A DNA stretch of 64,000 nucleotides, from assembly GCF_023715745.1 (NCBI RefSeq), contig NZ_JAMBOV010000001.1, positions 744,001-808,000 on the forward strand, written 5' to 3'. The number at the start of each line of letters is the position of its first letter. Position 1 is the first letter of the stretch. A program made the translations under genes and the position numbers. A model generated the notes under the pieces. It did not search any database, was not told where the DNA came from, and worked only from the letters and a program-made list of their open reading frames with translations. This stretch comes from Microbacterium oleivorans. Its GTDB lineage: Bacteria > Actinomycetota > Actinomycetes > Actinomycetales > Microbacteriaceae. Below, in pieces: positions 1 to 8,258 of the stretch.

Positions 1-991
1 CGCCGCCGCGGGCGAAGAGGGGGCGTGCGTCCACCGTCACGACCTCTCGGCCGGGGTAGGCGTCCGCCAGGATCGCCCGGGCCTGCGCATCAGCCTTCTC
101 CTCACCGAAGCCGCAGGCGATGACCCCGCCGTTGACGACGAGGTGGTTGACGTAGCTCCAGTCCACCGGGCCGTGGGCGTCGGTCAGGGCCTCGGGTGCG
201 GGGAGGCCGACGATCTCGAAACGGCGACCGGCGGCATCCGTCTGACCCTCGAGCTCGGTGCGGAGTTGCGCGGTGACGGCGTGGTCGGGATGCGCGGGGT
301 CGCGCTGGTCGTGGAGCAGGATGCGGCCGGGCGAGGGGATCGTCGCGACGATGTCGACGTGTCCGTTCGTACCGAAGTCGTCGTAGTCGCGGGTCAGGCC
401 GCGGCTCAGCCACACGGCGTTCGTGGCGCCGAGGGTGCGGGCCATCTCGGCCTCGACGCGCGCGCGGTCGGCGAACGGGTTGCGGCGCGGGTCGAGCTGA
501 ACGGTCTCGGTGAGCAGCACCGTGCCCTCGCCGTCGACGTGGATGCCGCCGCCCTCGTTCACCAGCATCGACGAGACCAGCTCGGCGCCGACCTCGCCGG
601 CGACGAGGCGGGCGTGCGCGGCGGAGTCCCGCCACCGCGCCCACTCGGGGGCGCCCCAGCCGTTGAAGATCCAGTCCACGGCGCCCAGGACGCCGGGGCG
701 CTCGTCGTCGACGACGAAGGTGGGGCCGTGGTCCCGCATCCAGTACTCGTCGACGGGAGCCTCGAGCAGCGTGACCTCGCCCGGCAGCATGCTGCGTGCG
801 CGGGCCGTCTCGGTCGGGTCGACGACCATCGTGACGGGCTCGAACCGGGCGACGGCCGTGGCGACGGCTGCCCACGTGGCGTACCCCTCCGCGCGCTCGG
901 CGTCGGTCTCGCCGAGGGTGAGGCCTTCGCGGGGGAACGCCATCCAGGTGCGCTCGTGCGGGGCGGTCTCGCTCGGCATCCGCCAGGCCAT
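1..991 (-). CDS. Agmatine deiminase family protein (3' end beyond window)
   Basis: The reading frame is open from ATG at 991 to the window edge, so at least 330 residues are visible and the C-terminus is missing. The protein starts MAWRMPSETAPHERTWMAFP, typical of the agmatine deiminase/peptidylarginine deiminase fold (PF04371). Further on are DEYWMRDHGPTFV (substrate-binding region), NEGGGIHVDGEGT, and GTNGHVDI with the conserved Asn-Gly-His. Family members hydrolyse agmatine to N-carbamoylputrescine and ammonia. The nucleophilic Cys normally lies in a GGGNIHC-like motif near the C-terminus, and the visible sequence stops at about that point (LFARGG), so catalytic competence cannot be checked. 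The gene is divergent from the TetR gene at 1059 and sits beside polyamine transport and oxidation genes, which supports a role in agmatine/putrescine metabolism. An internal Met at codon 5 is an alternative start. Confidence 0.85.
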   Translation of the reverse strand, partial: MAWRMPSETAPHERTWMAFPREGLTLGETDAERAEGYATWAAVATAVARFEPVTMVVDPTETARARSMLPGEVTLLEAPVDEYWMRDHGPTFVVDDERPGVLGAVDWIFNGWGAPEWARWRDSAAHARLVAGEVGAELVSSMLVNEGGGIHVDGEGTVLLTETVQLDPRRNPFADRARVEAEMARTLGATNAVWLSRGLTRDYDDFGTNGHVDIVATIPSPGRILLHDQRDPAHPDHAVTAQLRTELEGQTDAAGRRFEIVGLPAPEALTDAHGPVDWSYVNHLVVNGGVIACGFGEEKADAQARAILADAYPGREVVTVDARPLFARGG

Positions 992-1020
992 GGCGTCTCC
1001 CTCAGGTGTCGGGTACCTTA

Positions 1021-1036
1021 TTGATCGTTTGATCAA
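1021..1036. promoter_or_regulatory. Perfect palindrome TTGATC-N4-GATCAA, probable TetR operator
   Basis: TTGATC GTTT GATCAA lies in the 67-base gap between the divergent deiminase (ATG 991) and tetR (ATG 1059). A 6-bp perfect inverted repeat with a 4-base spacer at this spot is a typical operator for the adjacent TetR-family repressor. Assignment to that protein is inference from position. Confidence 0.6.
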
Positions 1037-1058
1037 CAAGGGGGAGGCTACCGAGTCC

Positions 1059-1682
1059 ATGACACAGACGTCAACCGTCCGCCGGATGCGGAAGAGCCCG
1101 GCCGAGCGCCGCGACGAGATCGCTGCCGCGGCACGCCGGATCGCGCTCGAGGACGGCCTGGACGCCGTCACCCTGCGCGCGGTGGCCGCCCGTGTCGGCG
1201 TGGCGCCCGGACTCGTCGCCCACCACGCCGATGGGATGGACGTGCTCGTGGCCGAGGCCTTCGGCGCCGTCGTCGCGGAGGAGCTGCGGGCGGTGCGTGC
1301 CGCCATGCGGGCGACGGATGCTGCGACCGCACGTCTCGGCATCCTGCTCGACACGGTCCTCGGGGACGAGCCGAGCGCCGTCACGCTCGTGTGGGTCCAG
1401 GGGTGGGCGCTCGCCACCCGCAACGAGGAGCTCGCCGTGCGCGTGCGGGCCGAGATGGACGCGTGGCAACGGGCGCTCGCCGCTGAGATCGAGCGCGGTC
1501 GCGAACGCGGCGAGTTCGGCGCCGTCGACGCCGACGCGATCGCCTGGCACCTGCTTGCGATCATCGACGGCCTCGGCGCCCAGGGGCTCGTCCGCTGGCG
1601 CGCCGACCCGTCTCGCACCGACCTCACGCGCCGCGCGCTCGCGGCGCTGCTCGGCGTCCCCGCCGACGCGCTGCGCGCCTGA
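1059..1682 (+). CDS. TetR/AcrR family transcriptional regulator
   Basis: 207 residues from ATG 1059; an in-frame ATG at 1086 is an alternative. The N-terminal helix-turn-helix is clear: RRDEIAAAARRIALEDGL, then VTLRAVAARVGVAPGLVAHH at roughly residues 33-60. The C-terminal ligand domain has a long Ala/Glu-rich helix, and the region FDG/IIDGLGAQGLVRW near residue 170 resembles BetI-like TetR_C domains. It probably represses itself and the divergent agmatine deiminase through the palindrome at 1021-1036. The ligand is unknown; a polyamine or agmatine-related compound is plausible from context only. It ends in a convergent arrangement with the FAD oxidoreductase at 1760, with a palindromic repeat in between. 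Confidence 0.85.
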   Translation: MTQTSTVRRMRKSPAERRDEIAAAARRIALEDGLDAVTLRAVAARVGVAPGLVAHHADGMDVLVAEAFGAVVAEELRAVRAAMRATDAATARLGILLDTVLGDEPSAVTLVWVQGWALATRNEELAVRVRAEMDAWQRALAAEIERGRERGEFGAVDADAIAWHLLAIIDGLGAQGLVRWRADPSRTDLTRRALAALLGVPADALRA

Positions 1683-1697
1683 CCGTCGCCGACCTCT

Positions 1698-1754
1698 CGA
1701 GCCGACGCGAACTGCGCTCATCCCGCCGGAACCGATGCCGTTCGCGTCGGGTCG
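1698..1754. repeat. Intergenic palindromic repeat, copy 1 (CGAGCCGACGCGAAC)
   Basis: The left arm CGAGCCGACGCGAAC (1698-1712) pairs with GTTCGCGTCGGGTCG (1740-1754) with one mismatch, over a 27-base loop. It lies between the converging tetR and FAD oxidoreductase genes. Closely similar arms occur at 13602-13658 and 59305-59361, and a half copy at about 27960. It may act as a bidirectional terminator or belong to a REP-like family. Confidence 0.65.
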
Positions 1755-1759
1755 GCGGG

Positions 1760-3106
1760 TCATCGGCCGGCGATGAGGTCGGCGATGCGGGCGACGGGTG
1801 AGGTGCCGCCGCCGCGGTCCTCGCGCGCGTCGGCGAACCGGTACGCGCCGTAGATCCCGTGGACGGCGAGCCAGCGCAGCGGCTCGGGCTCCCAACGCCG
1901 GGCGCGGTGCCCGACCCAGGGCAGCGATACGAGGTCGGAGTCCTCGCCGAGCACGAGGTCGGCGAGCGTGCGACCTGCGAGGTTGGTGGTCGCGACACCG
2001 GTCCCGACGTAGCCCCCCGCCCATCCCACGCCCGCCGCGCGGTCGAAGCCCACCGTCGCCGCCCAGTCCCGCGGCACGCCGAGGACCCCCGACCAGGCGT
2101 CCTCGACGGGGACATCGGATGCCGCGGGGAAGAATCGGCGCAGCAGCTCGGTCAGCGACGCCACGGTCCTGCCCGGCGTCGCCCCGTCGGTGTCGATGCG
2201 AGAGCCGTACCGGTACGGCACACCGCGTCCGCCGAACGCGATGCGGCCGTCGGCGGTGCGCTGCGCGTACATGTAGACGTGCGCGGCGTCGCCGAGGGTC
2301 GCAGCATCCGTCCATCCGATCTGCTCCCACGCCGCCTCCGGCAGCGGCGCGGTCACGATCATCGACGAGTTCATCGGCAGCCAGGTGCGATGCTCGCCGC
2401 GCAGGTCGGTCGTGAAGCCCTCCGTGGCGCGGATCACGGCGCTCGCGCGCACGACGCCCCGGTCGGTCACGGCCCGTCCGGGCAGGATCTCGGCGACCGC
2501 GGTGTCCTCGAAGATCGTGACACCGCGTCGCTCGACGGCGGCAGCCAGTCCGGTCAGGAGCTTCACCGGATGGATGCGGGCGCAGTGCGGATGCCACACG
2601 GCGCCGAGCGTGCCCGCGACCCGCACGTGCTCCGCGGTGCGCGCGGCATCCCACCGCTCCACGTCGGTGCCGGGCCACGCCGACTCGGCCGTGAACAGCG
2701 CGTCGAGGCGCGCGAGCTGCGCGGCGCTGCGCGCGACCGTCAGCTCGCCGCCCTTGCGGATGTCCGCGTCGATGCCCTCGGCCGTCGCGACGCGGATCAC
2801 CTCGTCGACGGTGTCGTTCATGGCGCGCTGCTGGCGGATGCCGCCGTCCCGTCCGTACCGCTCGCGACCACCGGTGACCGAGTTCGTCAGCCATCCGCCG
2901 TTGCGGCCGGAGGCTCCGAACCCGGCGAAGCGGCGCTCGAGCACGGCGATGCGCAGCTCGGGCCGGCTCTCGGCGAGGTAGTAGGCGGTCCATAGCCCCG
3001 TGTACCCGGCACCGACGATCGCGACGTCGACGTCGAGATCACCGGGGAGAGGCGCGCGCGCCGGAATCGATCCGTGGTCACGCCACCAGTGCGAGACGGT
3101 GGTCAC
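1760..3106 (-). CDS. FAD-dependent oxidoreductase (DAO family, amine oxidase type)
   Basis: 448 residues from ATG 3106. The Rossmann FAD-binding motif VDVAIVGAGYTGLWTAYYL lies at residues 26-44, followed by FGASGRNGGW, the hallmark of gamma-glutamylputrescine oxidase/glycine oxidase-like DAO enzymes (PF01266). C-terminal GWAGGYVGTGVATTNLAGR closes the FAD site. Members oxidatively deaminate amines or N-substituted amino acids and release H2O2. It resembles the second enzyme of this type at 5167-6603 and stands divergent from the PucR regulator, so a role in using polyamines or their gamma-glutamyl conjugates is likely. The exact substrate is not determinable. The start lies 13 residues before the FAD loop region begins to align, which is normal for the family. 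Confidence 0.85.
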   Translation of the reverse strand: MTTVSHWWRDHGSIPARAPLPGDLDVDVAIVGAGYTGLWTAYYLAESRPELRIAVLERRFAGFGASGRNGGWLTNSVTGGRERYGRDGGIRQQRAMNDTVDEVIRVATAEGIDADIRKGGELTVARSAAQLARLDALFTAESAWPGTDVERWDAARTAEHVRVAGTLGAVWHPHCARIHPVKLLTGLAAAVERRGVTIFEDTAVAEILPGRAVTDRGVVRASAVIRATEGFTTDLRGEHRTWLPMNSSMIVTAPLPEAAWEQIGWTDAATLGDAAHVYMYAQRTADGRIAFGGRGVPYRYGSRIDTDGATPGRTVASLTELLRRFFPAASDVPVEDAWSGVLGVPRDWAATVGFDRAAGVGWAGGYVGTGVATTNLAGRTLADLVLGEDSDLVSLPWVGHRARRWEPEPLRWLAVHGIYGAYRFADAREDRGGGTSPVARIADLIAGR

Positions 3107-3149
3107 AGATGCTCCTTCTCTGCGGTGCCGCGGGACGCTGCGGCAGTCC

Positions 3150-3168
3150 TCCGGACGGATCGTCCGGA
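3150..3168. promoter_or_regulatory. Perfect palindrome TCCGGACG-GAT-CGTCCGGA, candidate PucR operator
   Basis: Two perfect 8-base arms flank a 3-base spacer in the intergenic region between the divergent FAD oxidoreductase (ATG 3106) and pucR (ATG 3220). The same 8-mer or near copies recur at 12472-12526 ahead of the polyamine transporter operon. Position and recurrence suggest the operator of the PucR-type regulator; this is inference. Confidence 0.55.
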
Positions 3169-3219
3169 ACGGTTAGGCTGAGCCCACCTGTGCTCCCTGG
3201 ACCCGAACGGCGAGTGTCG

Positions 3220-4827
3220 ATGCCCCACCCCGACGATGATCGGATGCCGCAGCGGACCGAACGTCCGGACGGCGCCGTCAGCCTGCCCCGGGTGCGGGAG
3301 GTGCTCGCGCTGAGCGCCGTGCAGTCCGGCCGCCCGGAGGTGCTGGTCGGGGGACCGCCCCTCGACGCGCTCGTGCGGTGGGTGCACGTCTCCGACAGTC
3401 CCGGTGTCGCTCGGCTGCTGAACGGCGGCGAGCTGCTGCTGTCGACGGGCTCGGCATGGCCCGACGACCCCGGCCGCTTGAGCGAGTTCGTCGGGGAGCT
3501 CGCGCGCGCGGGGCTCTCGTGCCTCGTCCTCGAACTCGGCACCCATCATGCGCAGGTGCCGGACGCGGTCGTCGAAACCAGCCGGGACGCCGGTCTGGCG
3601 GTGATCGCCCTGCACCGCGAGGTGAAGTTCGTCGCGATCACCGAGGCGGTGCATCGCCGGATCATCGACGATCAGTCCGCGGCCCTGCGGGTGCGGGAGG
3701 AGGTGCGGTCGCGGTTCACGGCACTCGCCCTGCGCGGCGCGCCCGCCGACGACATCGTCGCGCAGGTCGCGCACGTCCTGTCGGCGCCCGTCGTCCTCGA
3801 GACACTCGCGCACGATGTCGTCGTCGCCGAGGTGCCGGCCGCGATCGAGGAGGAGACGCTCACCCGGTGGGAGGTGCGCTCCCGGCTCGCACACCGCGGA
3901 GCGGGCGAGCAGGATTGGCTCATCGTGCCGGTGGAAGCACGTGGAACCCGGTGGGGGCACCTCATCGCCCTGCCCGGTCCGCCCCACGCTGCGGGACGTG
4001 TCAACGTCGTCGAACAGGGAGCGCTGGCGCTCTCGTTCGGTCGGCTCACGGAGGGCGGCGCGGCGGAGTGGGGTCGCATCGGCCGCAGTCAGCTCCTCGA
4101 CCGACTGGTCCGAGGTCGCTTCGGCGCCCGCGGGCCCGTGACCGCGCGGGTCGAGGCGGCGGGGCTGCCCGTCGAGGGAGCCCAGCTTCGCGGGGTGGTC
4201 GCGACCGGTGTCGCACCCGACCCGCAGGTCGCCGACGAAGCGGCGCGCCGTCTCGGCGGCCGAGCGCTCGCCGGATCGCCGGCCGGCAGCGGCGTCGCGA
4301 TGCTCCTCTCGTTGCCGACCCGTGACGGGTTCGACGACGACACCGCCCGCGCGTTCGCCGCCGGTCTCGGCGGGGATCCGGATCGGATCGTCCTGTCCGT
4401 CGGCTCCGCGGCGACCGGGCTGGACGCCGGTCTCGCGTCGTTGCAGGAGGCGATCGACCTCGCCCGCGGAGCATCGGCGCCGTACGCCGGCGGTCCGCAT
4501 GTGCGGCGAGCGGAGGATCGTCCCCTCGCGCGGCTCATCACCGCTCTGCGGGACGACCATCGCGTCATCGAGCACGGCGAGCGGATGCTCGCGCCCCTCA
4601 TCGACTACGACCTCGCCCGGTCGGGGGACCTGTTGGATGTGCTCGAGGCGATGCTCGCCCATCCCGGCAACCGCACCGCCGCGGCATCCGCGTCGCACCT
4701 GTCGCGCTCGGTGTTCTACCAGCGGATCGCGCTCATCCAGGAACTGCTGGGCGCCGATCTGGACGACGGCGAGGTGCAGACCGCGCTGCACCTCGCGCTG
4801 CTCGTGCGTCGTGCGACGGTGGGCTGA
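3220..4827 (+). CDS. PucR-type transcriptional regulator
   Basis: 535 residues from ATG 3220; GTG 3214 and ATG 3244 are other possible starts. The N-terminal purine-catabolism regulator domain is seen in LPRVREVLALSAVQSGRPEVLVGG and VRWVHVSDSPGVARLLNGGELLLSTG (about residues 20-85). The C-terminal PucR helix-turn-helix (PF13556) is LLDVLEAMLAHPGNRTAAASASHLSRSVFYQRIALIQ (split here: LAHPGNRTAAAS then HLSRSVFYQRI). Such proteins often activate use of a nitrogen compound in response to a pathway intermediate. It is divergent from one amine-type FAD oxidase and converges on the operon carrying the other, so control of polyamine use is a reasonable inference. It ends 7 bases before the cupin gene stop. 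Confidence 0.88.
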   Translation: MPHPDDDRMPQRTERPDGAVSLPRVREVLALSAVQSGRPEVLVGGPPLDALVRWVHVSDSPGVARLLNGGELLLSTGSAWPDDPGRLSEFVGELARAGLSCLVLELGTHHAQVPDAVVETSRDAGLAVIALHREVKFVAITEAVHRRIIDDQSAALRVREEVRSRFTALALRGAPADDIVAQVAHVLSAPVVLETLAHDVVVAEVPAAIEEETLTRWEVRSRLAHRGAGEQDWLIVPVEARGTRWGHLIALPGPPHAAGRVNVVEQGALALSFGRLTEGGAAEWGRIGRSQLLDRLVRGRFGARGPVTARVEAAGLPVEGAQLRGVVATGVAPDPQVADEAARRLGGRALAGSPAGSGVAMLLSLPTRDGFDDDTARAFAAGLGGDPDRIVLSVGSAATGLDAGLASLQEAIDLARGASAPYAGGPHVRRAEDRPLARLITALRDDHRVIEHGERMLAPLIDYDLARSGDLLDVLEAMLAHPGNRTAAASASHLSRSVFYQRIALIQELLGADLDDGEVQTALHLALLVRRATVG

Positions 4828-4834
4828 GGGCACG

Positions 4835-5170
4835 TCACGCGCCGCCCGTCACGTAGACCTTGCGCAGTGTCTCGGTGACCGTCCAGATCGTCTCGGTGCC
4901 GGCGCTGAGACGGCCGACGGTGCCGGGGCGGAGCGTCAGCTCGCCGCCTGCCCACCGCACCGTCGCGCGACCCGAGAGGACGACGAACACCTCGTCGTCC
5001 TCGACGTCGGTCGACGTGCCGGGGGTGTGCTCCCACACGCCGACCACGGCGGTCAGCTCGATGAAGCCCGCCTCGGGTGCGCCGTCGACGATCTGGTCCG
5101 CGGGCACGGGTGTGAGCGGGATGACGAGGGATGCGGCATCCTGCTCCGTCTGCGGCTCGAGGACGCTCAC
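4835..5170 (-). CDS. Small cupin-domain protein
   Basis: 111 residues from GTG 5170, whose GTGA overlaps the stop of the upstream FAD oxidoreductase, so translation is coupled. A single cupin_3-like (DUF861) domain is visible: GVWEHTPGTSTDVEDDEVFVVLSG, ATVRWAGGELTLRPGTVGRL and TIWTVTETLRKVYVTGG. The usual GT(W/S)…E(D/E)EVF pattern is present. Cupins of this class often sit beside amine oxidases in polyamine or ethanolamine-type clusters; the biochemical role is not established. It is the last gene of the leftward transporter operon. Confidence 0.8.
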   Translation of the reverse strand: MSVLEPQTEQDAASLVIPLTPVPADQIVDGAPEAGFIELTAVVGVWEHTPGTSTDVEDDEVFVVLSGRATVRWAGGELTLRPGTVGRLSAGTETIWTVTETLRKVYVTGGA

Positions 5171-6603
5171 GAGTCGAACCCGAGACCGAGCGCGTCCAGG
5201 GTCCGCAGGAGGGCGTTGCGCCGACCGCGGCGGTGGTCGGCGCGGTCGAGCGACCACCGGGTCGCTTCGATCCCGATCGCGGCCACCGGCTCGGGCGGGA
5301 ACGGGAGGGGGCGCTTGCGCACCATCTCGAGTGCCGTGCGTTCGGTATCCCGGCCGTCGAGCAGGTCGAGCATCACCTCGGCGGCGAATCGAGTCGACCC
5401 CACACCCAGGCCGGTGAACCCGGCGGCGTACGCGACCCGTCCGCGTCGGGCGGTGCCGAAGAACGCCGTGAACTGGGTCGAGGTGTCGATCGCGCCGGCC
5501 CAGCGGTGCGAGAAGCGCAGCCCCTCGAGCTGCGGGAACGTCGTGAAGAAGTGACTCGCGAGCCGGCGCCACGACTCCGGACGATCCTCGTAGCGCGGGT
5601 CGACCCGCCGGCCGTAGTGGTAGACGGCGTCGTAGCCGCCGAAGAGGATCCGCCCGTCCCGGGTCGGCCGGTAGTAGTGGAACTGGTTCGCCATGTCGCC
5701 GATGCCTTGGCGGTTCCGCCATCCGATCGCGTCCCACTGAGCCTCGCTGAGCGGCTCCGTCATCAGGACGTAGTCGTAGACCGGCACGGTCATGAGGCGG
5801 TTGCGGCGCAGCAGCGAGGGGAACACGTTCGTCGCAAGGGCGGCGTGCGCGGCATCCACCCGGCCGTCGTCGGTGACGACCGAGACGCCTCCCGCGGGCG
5901 GGGTCTCAACAGACCGGACGTGGGTCCGCTCGGCGATCACGACCCCGCGCTCCTCGCAGGCGCGGGCGAGCTCGGCCGCCATCAGGCCGGGGTGCACGAG
6001 CGCCGTCGTGTCCTTCTCCCAGACGGCGCCGAGATACGTCGGCGAGTCGACCTCGCGTCGGGCGGCCGCCTCGTCCAGCAGTGTCACGTGCGGGTCGTCG
6101 GCGGCCCACTCCTCGAGCCAGGCGACTTGGTGCTCCTCGACGGCGGGGGCGAGTTGCCCCGTCCGCTCGAACTGGATGTCGATGCCGTAGTCGCCTTCGG
6201 CAGCCGCGATCGCGTCGAGGTTCTCGCGGCCGAGTCGGTCGAGCATCGGCATCTCATCGGGCCAGCGCGCCTGTCCGTTCTCGGGGCCATGGGTGAGACT
6301 CGCCTCGCAGAACCCGCCGTTGCGCCCCGACGCCGCCCACCCGACGCGGTTCGCCTCCAGAACGAGCACGCGCAGGCCAGGATCCCGGGTGACGGCGAGC
6401 AACGCCGTCCACAGGCCGGTGTACCCCGCACCGACCACCACGAGGTCGGCGCGGTGCGTGCCGTGCAGCGGCGGCCGGTCGGGGCGCAGGGCGCGGGGCA
6501 CGTCCTCCGTCCAGAACACCGCATGACGGCTGCCGTCGAGGCCGTGGTCGATGACGGATGCCGCCGGTGGCTGCCGCTCGAAGACCGTCGTATGGGCGCT
6601 CAC
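5167..6603 (-). CDS. FAD-dependent oxidoreductase (DAO family, gamma-glutamylputrescine oxidase-like)
   Basis: 478 residues from GTG 6603, which overlaps the amidohydrolase stop by 4 bases. An N-terminal extension (LDGSRHAVFWTEDVPRALRP) precedes the FAD motif ADLVVVGAGYTGLWTALLAV at about residues 53-72, then GWAASGRNGGFCEASL. C-terminal VAYAAGFTGLGVGSTRFAAEVMLDLL completes the fold. It is the better PuuB/ordL match of the two DAO proteins here because it lies inside the polyamine ABC operon. Expected reaction: oxidation of gamma-glutamylputrescine or a related amine to the aldehyde with H2O2. Substrate remains inference; a serine- or glycine-type amine oxidase is the alternative. Confidence 0.85.
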   Translation of the reverse strand: MSAHTTVFERQPPAASVIDHGLDGSRHAVFWTEDVPRALRPDRPPLHGTHRADLVVVGAGYTGLWTALLAVTRDPGLRVLVLEANRVGWAASGRNGGFCEASLTHGPENGQARWPDEMPMLDRLGRENLDAIAAAEGDYGIDIQFERTGQLAPAVEEHQVAWLEEWAADDPHVTLLDEAAARREVDSPTYLGAVWEKDTTALVHPGLMAAELARACEERGVVIAERTHVRSVETPPAGGVSVVTDDGRVDAAHAALATNVFPSLLRRNRLMTVPVYDYVLMTEPLSEAQWDAIGWRNRQGIGDMANQFHYYRPTRDGRILFGGYDAVYHYGRRVDPRYEDRPESWRRLASHFFTTFPQLEGLRFSHRWAGAIDTSTQFTAFFGTARRGRVAYAAGFTGLGVGSTRFAAEVMLDLLDGRDTERTALEMVRKRPLPFPPEPVAAIGIEATRWSLDRADHRRGRRNALLRTLDALGLGFDS

Positions 6604-8258
6604 GCGTCCTCCGACGCGTAGACCCGGGACCCGTCGACGAAGGTCTGCAGCACGCGCGTGGCCCCGATCCGGTCGGCGGGGCCGGCGAACGGATCACGGT
6701 CGAGGACGGCGAGGTCGGCGGCTTTGCCGACCTCGATCGTCCCGGTCGTCTCGTCGAGGTGGTTCACCCAGGCCGACCCCGCCGTGTAGGCCGTGAGCGA
6801 GGTGGCGAGGTCGATGGCCTGCTCGGGCAGGAACGCCTCGTACTCGCCCTCCTCGTGTCCTGGTGCGGCCTTGCGGTTCACCGCCGTGTGGATGGCCGCG
6901 AGCGGGTCGGGTGTCGACACGGACCAGTCGCTGCCCGCCGCGAGGACCGCCCCGGCGCGGAGGAGGTCGCCGAAGGGATACTGCCAGGCGATCCGCGGCT
7001 CGCCGAGGAAAGGCAGCGTGAGGTCGATCATCTGCGGCTCGTAGGTCGCCCAGAGCGACTGCATGTTGGCGGCGACGCCGAGCTCCCGGAATCGTGCGAC
7101 GTCGTCGGGGTGGATCACCTGCAGGTGCGCGATGTGGTGCCTGCCGTCGGTGCGACCGTTGCGGGCGATCGCGTGCTCGACGGCGTCGAGGCACTGACGC
7201 ACGGCACGGTCGCCGATCGCGTGGAAGTGCACTTGGAAGCCGAGCGCGTCCAGCTGCGGGACTGCCTCGTCGAGGATCTCGGGGTCGACGAACGAGATCC
7301 CCGAGTTGTCGGTGGGATGGCCGTGACCGTCGTGGTACGGCGCGAGCATCGAGGCGGTGAAGTTCTCGGCGACGCCGTCCTGCATGATCTTGATGCTCGT
7401 CGCCTGGAAGCGGCCGTGGCTGAAGCGGTCCCGGCGGTCGACGAGCGAGGGGATCTGCTCGAGCCCCGCCGTCCGGTCCCACCAGAGCGCGCCCACCACC
7501 TTGCCCGTGAGCGAACCGTCGCGGGCAGCTTCCCGGTACGTCTCGCCCTGGTCGACGAGGTCGCTGTAGGTGCCGACGATCGCGTCCTGCCACGCCGTGA
7601 TCCCGAACGAGTGCAGATACCGCTGGCCGGCGAACAGCGCCTCGCGCAGGAAGGCGGGCGAGGGGTCGTCGATCAGCCGGTTCACGAGCGACATCGCCCC
7701 CTCGTGGAGCGTGCCGGTCGGGTGGCCGTCGGCATCCCGCTCGATCCGTCCGTCGTCCGGGTCGGGGGTGTCTCGGTCGATGCCGGCGAGGCGGAGCGCG
7801 GCGGAGTTCACCCAGGCGCCGTGCCCGTCGCGGTTCGGGAGGAAGGCGGGGCGGTCCGGCAGCACCCGGTCGAGCACCGCCGCGGTGGGTGTCCCGCCCG
7901 GGAAGGCCGACATCGCCCACCCTCCGCCGAGGATCCACTCCTCGTCGGGATGGGAGGCCGCGTACTCCGCGATCGTCGCGAGGTAGTCCGCCTCGGTCGT
8001 GCCCTCGCCGAGGTCGCAGCGGAGCAGCTCCAGTCCGCCCGACACGGGGTGCACGTGGGCGTCCTGGAAGCCCGGCACGAGCAGGCGACCGGCGAGATCG
8101 ACCACCTCGGTGCGCGCTCCGATGAGGTCGGTCAGGTCGTGTCCGACGGCGACGATGCGCCCGCCGGACACGGCGACGGCGGACGCGCGTGATCGGACGG
8201 TGTCGGCGGTGAACACGGGACCGCCCGTGAAGACGAGGTCAGCGGATGCCACGGTCAT
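6600..8258 (-). CDS. Amidohydrolase family protein (YtcJ-like)
   Basis: 552 residues from ATG 8258 (ATGA overlap with the permease stop). Metal ligands are seen in FQDAHVH (His68, His70), HFHAIGDRAVRQCLDAVE, HHIAHLQVIHP and AAGSDWSVSTPDP, the pattern of the amidohydrolase_3 family (PF07969). LAVLDRDPFA near the C-terminus belongs to the composite beta-sandwich. Length fits YtcJ-type hydrolases (about 530-560). It would hydrolyse an amide or imine bond in the cytoplasm. It is placed between permease and amine oxidase genes of the transporter operon, so its substrate is probably the imported compound or a derivative; no specific substrate can be named. Confidence 0.85.
   Translation of the reverse strand: MTVASADLVFTGGPVFTADTVRSRASAVAVSGGRIVAVGHDLTDLIGARTEVVDLAGRLLVPGFQDAHVHPVSGGLELLRCDLGEGTTEADYLATIAEYAASHPDEEWILGGGWAMSAFPGGTPTAAVLDRVLPDRPAFLPNRDGHGAWVNSAALRLAGIDRDTPDPDDGRIERDADGHPTGTLHEGAMSLVNRLIDDPSPAFLREALFAGQRYLHSFGITAWQDAIVGTYSDLVDQGETYREAARDGSLTGKVVGALWWDRTAGLEQIPSLVDRRDRFSHGRFQATSIKIMQDGVAENFTASMLAPYHDGHGHPTDNSGISFVDPEILDEAVPQLDALGFQVHFHAIGDRAVRQCLDAVEHAIARNGRTDGRHHIAHLQVIHPDDVARFRELGVAANMQSLWATYEPQMIDLTLPFLGEPRIAWQYPFGDLLRAGAVLAAGSDWSVSTPDPLAAIHTAVNRKAAPGHEEGEYEAFLPEQAIDLATSLTAYTAGSAWVNHLDETTGTIEVGKAADLAVLDRDPFAGPADRIGATRVLQTFVDGSRVYASEDA

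Noticed and set aside
1071..2993. Long minus-strand ORF of about 640 codons running through the tetR and FAD oxidoreductase region
   Set aside because: Off-frame translation, Arg-rich with no motifs; the FAD oxidoreductase frame at 1760-3106 is the real one.
6558..8192. Long plus-strand ORF of about 540 codons opposite the amidohydrolase
   Set aside because: Antisense frame of a clear amidohydrolase; Arg/Asp/Val-biased composition typical of high-GC shadow ORFs, no domain.
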